NCBI GenBank assembly: GCA_964360145.1 | Contig: CAYHWW010000171.1 | Span: forward strand, 1-6,921 | Direction: 5' to 3' | DNA length: 6,921 nt | Origin: CAYHWW01 sp964360145 | Lineage (GTDB): Bacteria; Bdellovibrionota; UBA1018; CAYHWW01 | In this document: piece after piece, positions 5,929-6,921 of the stretch | Position numbering within the stretch: the stretch's first letter is position 1 | Layout of the letters: each line of letters begins with the position of its first letter | Made by a program: the position numbers and the translations under genes | The notes under the pieces: generated by a model | The model's input: only the letters and a program-made list of their open reading frames with translations | Told to the model about the DNA's origin: nothing | Database searches by the model: none

Positions 5929-6921
5929 AGCTGTCCCTCGGCGTAGCTCTGGGCCTGCCGCAACGTCAGGGCAGCCATGGAGCCGGGCTTTTGGCCTTGG
6001 CGCAAAAATTCTTTGTACCACTGGGCCGTGGCGGTGGCGGCCTGCGCCACCGTCCAATGGGGGCGCCATTGCAGGTGGGTCTTGGATTTGGTGGAGTCCA
6101 ACATCAAGAGCTTTGCCTCATGGGGGCCGGTGTCACCGGCGGACTCCCAACGCCCCTCTCCCCAGGCTTTCAGAAAATGGCCGACAAGCTCCTGCACGCT
6201 GGCGGCATCGGCGCGCTCGGGCCCGAAGTTCCAGGCATCGCTTGCTTCCGCACGCAAGGCGGGATCCAGCAGCCGACGGCCCAGTTCCAGATAACCAGCC
6301 AAGGGCTCCAGCACATGTTGCCAGGGTCGCACCGAGGCAGGATTGCGAAGCACCGGTGCCCGCCCTTTGGTCAATGCCCGCACGCAATCCGGAATGATGC
6401 GATCGTCAGCAAAATCACCGCCACCGATGACGTTACCCGCACGGGCCGTGGCCACGGGCAAGTGGAAAGCCCGGCGGTAGCTTGATGCCACGATCTCCGC
6501 GCCCGCTTTGCTGGCGCTATAAACATCGTAGCCCCCCAGAGGGTCTTCTTCCCTGTAGGAATAATCCTTCTCACGGTTTTCGTAGCACTTGTCCGTGGTG
6601 ATCACGAGAACAGGGGTGTGGGTTTTTTGCCGACGCACAGCATCCAAAACATAAGCAGTGCCCATGATGTTAGTCTGCAATGTTTCCAGAGGCTGCTCGT
6701 AGGAAAGACGCACCAGCGGTTGGGCCGCCATGTGGATCACCAGGTCTGGAGCGACAGCAGCGTAAAACTTCTCGAAGCTGCCTCGCGTGCCCAAGTCCGC
6801 GATCTCTTCCCGCTCCAAAATCTCCCGCACGCCTAAACCCGTGTAAGCCGCGGGAGCGCCGGGTTCCTCCAGGGCAAACCCGCTGACCTGGGCCCCAGCT
6901 TCATTCAACAAGAAGCTCAAC
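5925..6921 (-). CDS. rfbG: CDP-glucose 4,6-dehydratase, N-terminus cut by window edge
   Basis: RfbG (also DdhB, AscB) is an NAD-dependent short-chain dehydrogenase/reductase. It converts CDP-glucose to CDP-4-keto-6-deoxyglucose, the substrate of the RfbH encoded next. About 331 residues are present. The chain enters the window at LSFLLNEAGAQVSGFALEEP, which aligns with the family just after the Gly-rich nucleotide-binding loop, so about 25-30 residues, including TGHTGFKG-like sequence, are beyond base 6921. A TTG at 6920 is therefore an internal Leu, not a start. Visible blocks are HMAAQPLVRLSYEQP, TNIMGTAYVLDA, ITTDKCYENRE (the Thr-Asp-Lys active-site block), YDVYSASKAGAE with the catalytic Tyr-x3-Lys, RAGNVIGGGDFADDRIIPD and RPWQHVLEPL. 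All are typical of CDP-glucose rather than dTDP-glucose dehydratases. Its TGA at 5927-5925 overlaps the rfbH ATG by four bases. RfbF normally precedes it, so that gene is expected past the right edge. Confidence 0.95.
   Translation of the reverse strand, partial: LSFLLNEAGAQVSGFALEEPGAPAAYTGLGVREILEREEIADLGTRGSFEKFYAAVAPDLVIHMAAQPLVRLSYEQPLETLQTNIMGTAYVLDAVRRQKTHTPVLVITTDKCYENREKDYSYREEDPLGGYDVYSASKAGAEIVASSYRRAFHLPVATARAGNVIGGGDFADDRIIPDCVRALTKGRAPVLRNPASVRPWQHVLEPLAGYLELGRRLLDPALRAEASDAWNFGPERADAASVQELVGHFLKAWGEGRWESAGDTGPHEAKLLMLDSTKSKTHLQWRPHWTVAQAATATAQWYKEFLRQGQKPGSMAALTLRQAQSYAEGQL

Noticed and set aside
5906..6485. Overlapping plus-strand frames opposite rfbG (163 and 164 codons)
   Set aside because: Both lie opposite conserved RfbG sequence and neither shows a domain or start signal.
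1..6921. CRISPR array, insertion sequence, tRNA or rRNA
   Set aside because: No regularly spaced repeats, transposase motifs, terminal repeats or tRNA-like sequence were found on either strand. The HNH tail alone does not make a mobile element.

Overview
The window looks like chromosomal DNA from a GC-moderate Gram-negative bacterium. The support is an LPS-type dideoxysugar pathway, a Sec-secreted small protein and Shine-Dalgarno-led genes. The HNH nuclease tail at the left edge is of a type I associate with Bdellovibrio-like and myxobacterial genomes, but that lineage guess is weak and nothing here identifies a species.

Layout. Bases 1-254 (+) hold the C-terminal end of an HNH endonuclease that begins outside the window. 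Bases 255-457 are an intergenic stretch ending in a striking run of almost pure A/T (371-414) full of inverted repeats. Bases 458-1210 (+) encode a secreted 250-residue protein with a region resembling the DUF1566/Lcl C-terminal fold. From 1241 to the right edge, everything is one minus-strand operon, read from right to left: CDP-glucose 4,6-dehydratase (rfbG, cut by the edge), the PMP/[2Fe-2S] 3-dehydrase RfbH, a family 2 glycosyltransferase, an MBOAT O-acyltransferase and an SGNH/GDSL-type envelope protein. The operon and the secreted-protein gene converge with only 30 bp between them and no clear terminator.

How the genes work together. RfbG makes CDP-4-keto-6-deoxyglucose. RfbH removes the C3 hydroxyl, the step that commits the sugar to the 3,6-dideoxyhexose class (abequose, paratose, tyvelose, ascarylose). 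RfbH carries the exact cysteine spacing of the E1 iron-sulfur cluster and the His-for-Lys replacement, so the assignment is strong. The reductase partner (RfbI/E3), the cytidylyltransferase (RfbF) and the final epimerase or reductase are not in the window and probably lie beyond the right edge or elsewhere. The DPM1-like glycosyltransferase probably loads a sugar onto a lipid carrier. The MBOAT and SGNH proteins form a two-gene acylation module of the AlgI/AlgJ or PatA/PatB kind. My inference is a surface polysaccharide containing a dideoxyhexose and O-acyl decoration.

The most useful corrections and oddities are these. The rfbH start is at 5928, not at the far-upstream ATG of the longer open frame. 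The HNH frame is open to the left edge, so its apparent GTG start at 72 is not the real start. The SGNH protein has Asn where the catalytic Asp is expected, and Ala residues in place of the block II glycine. I see no clearly new defence or mobile system.
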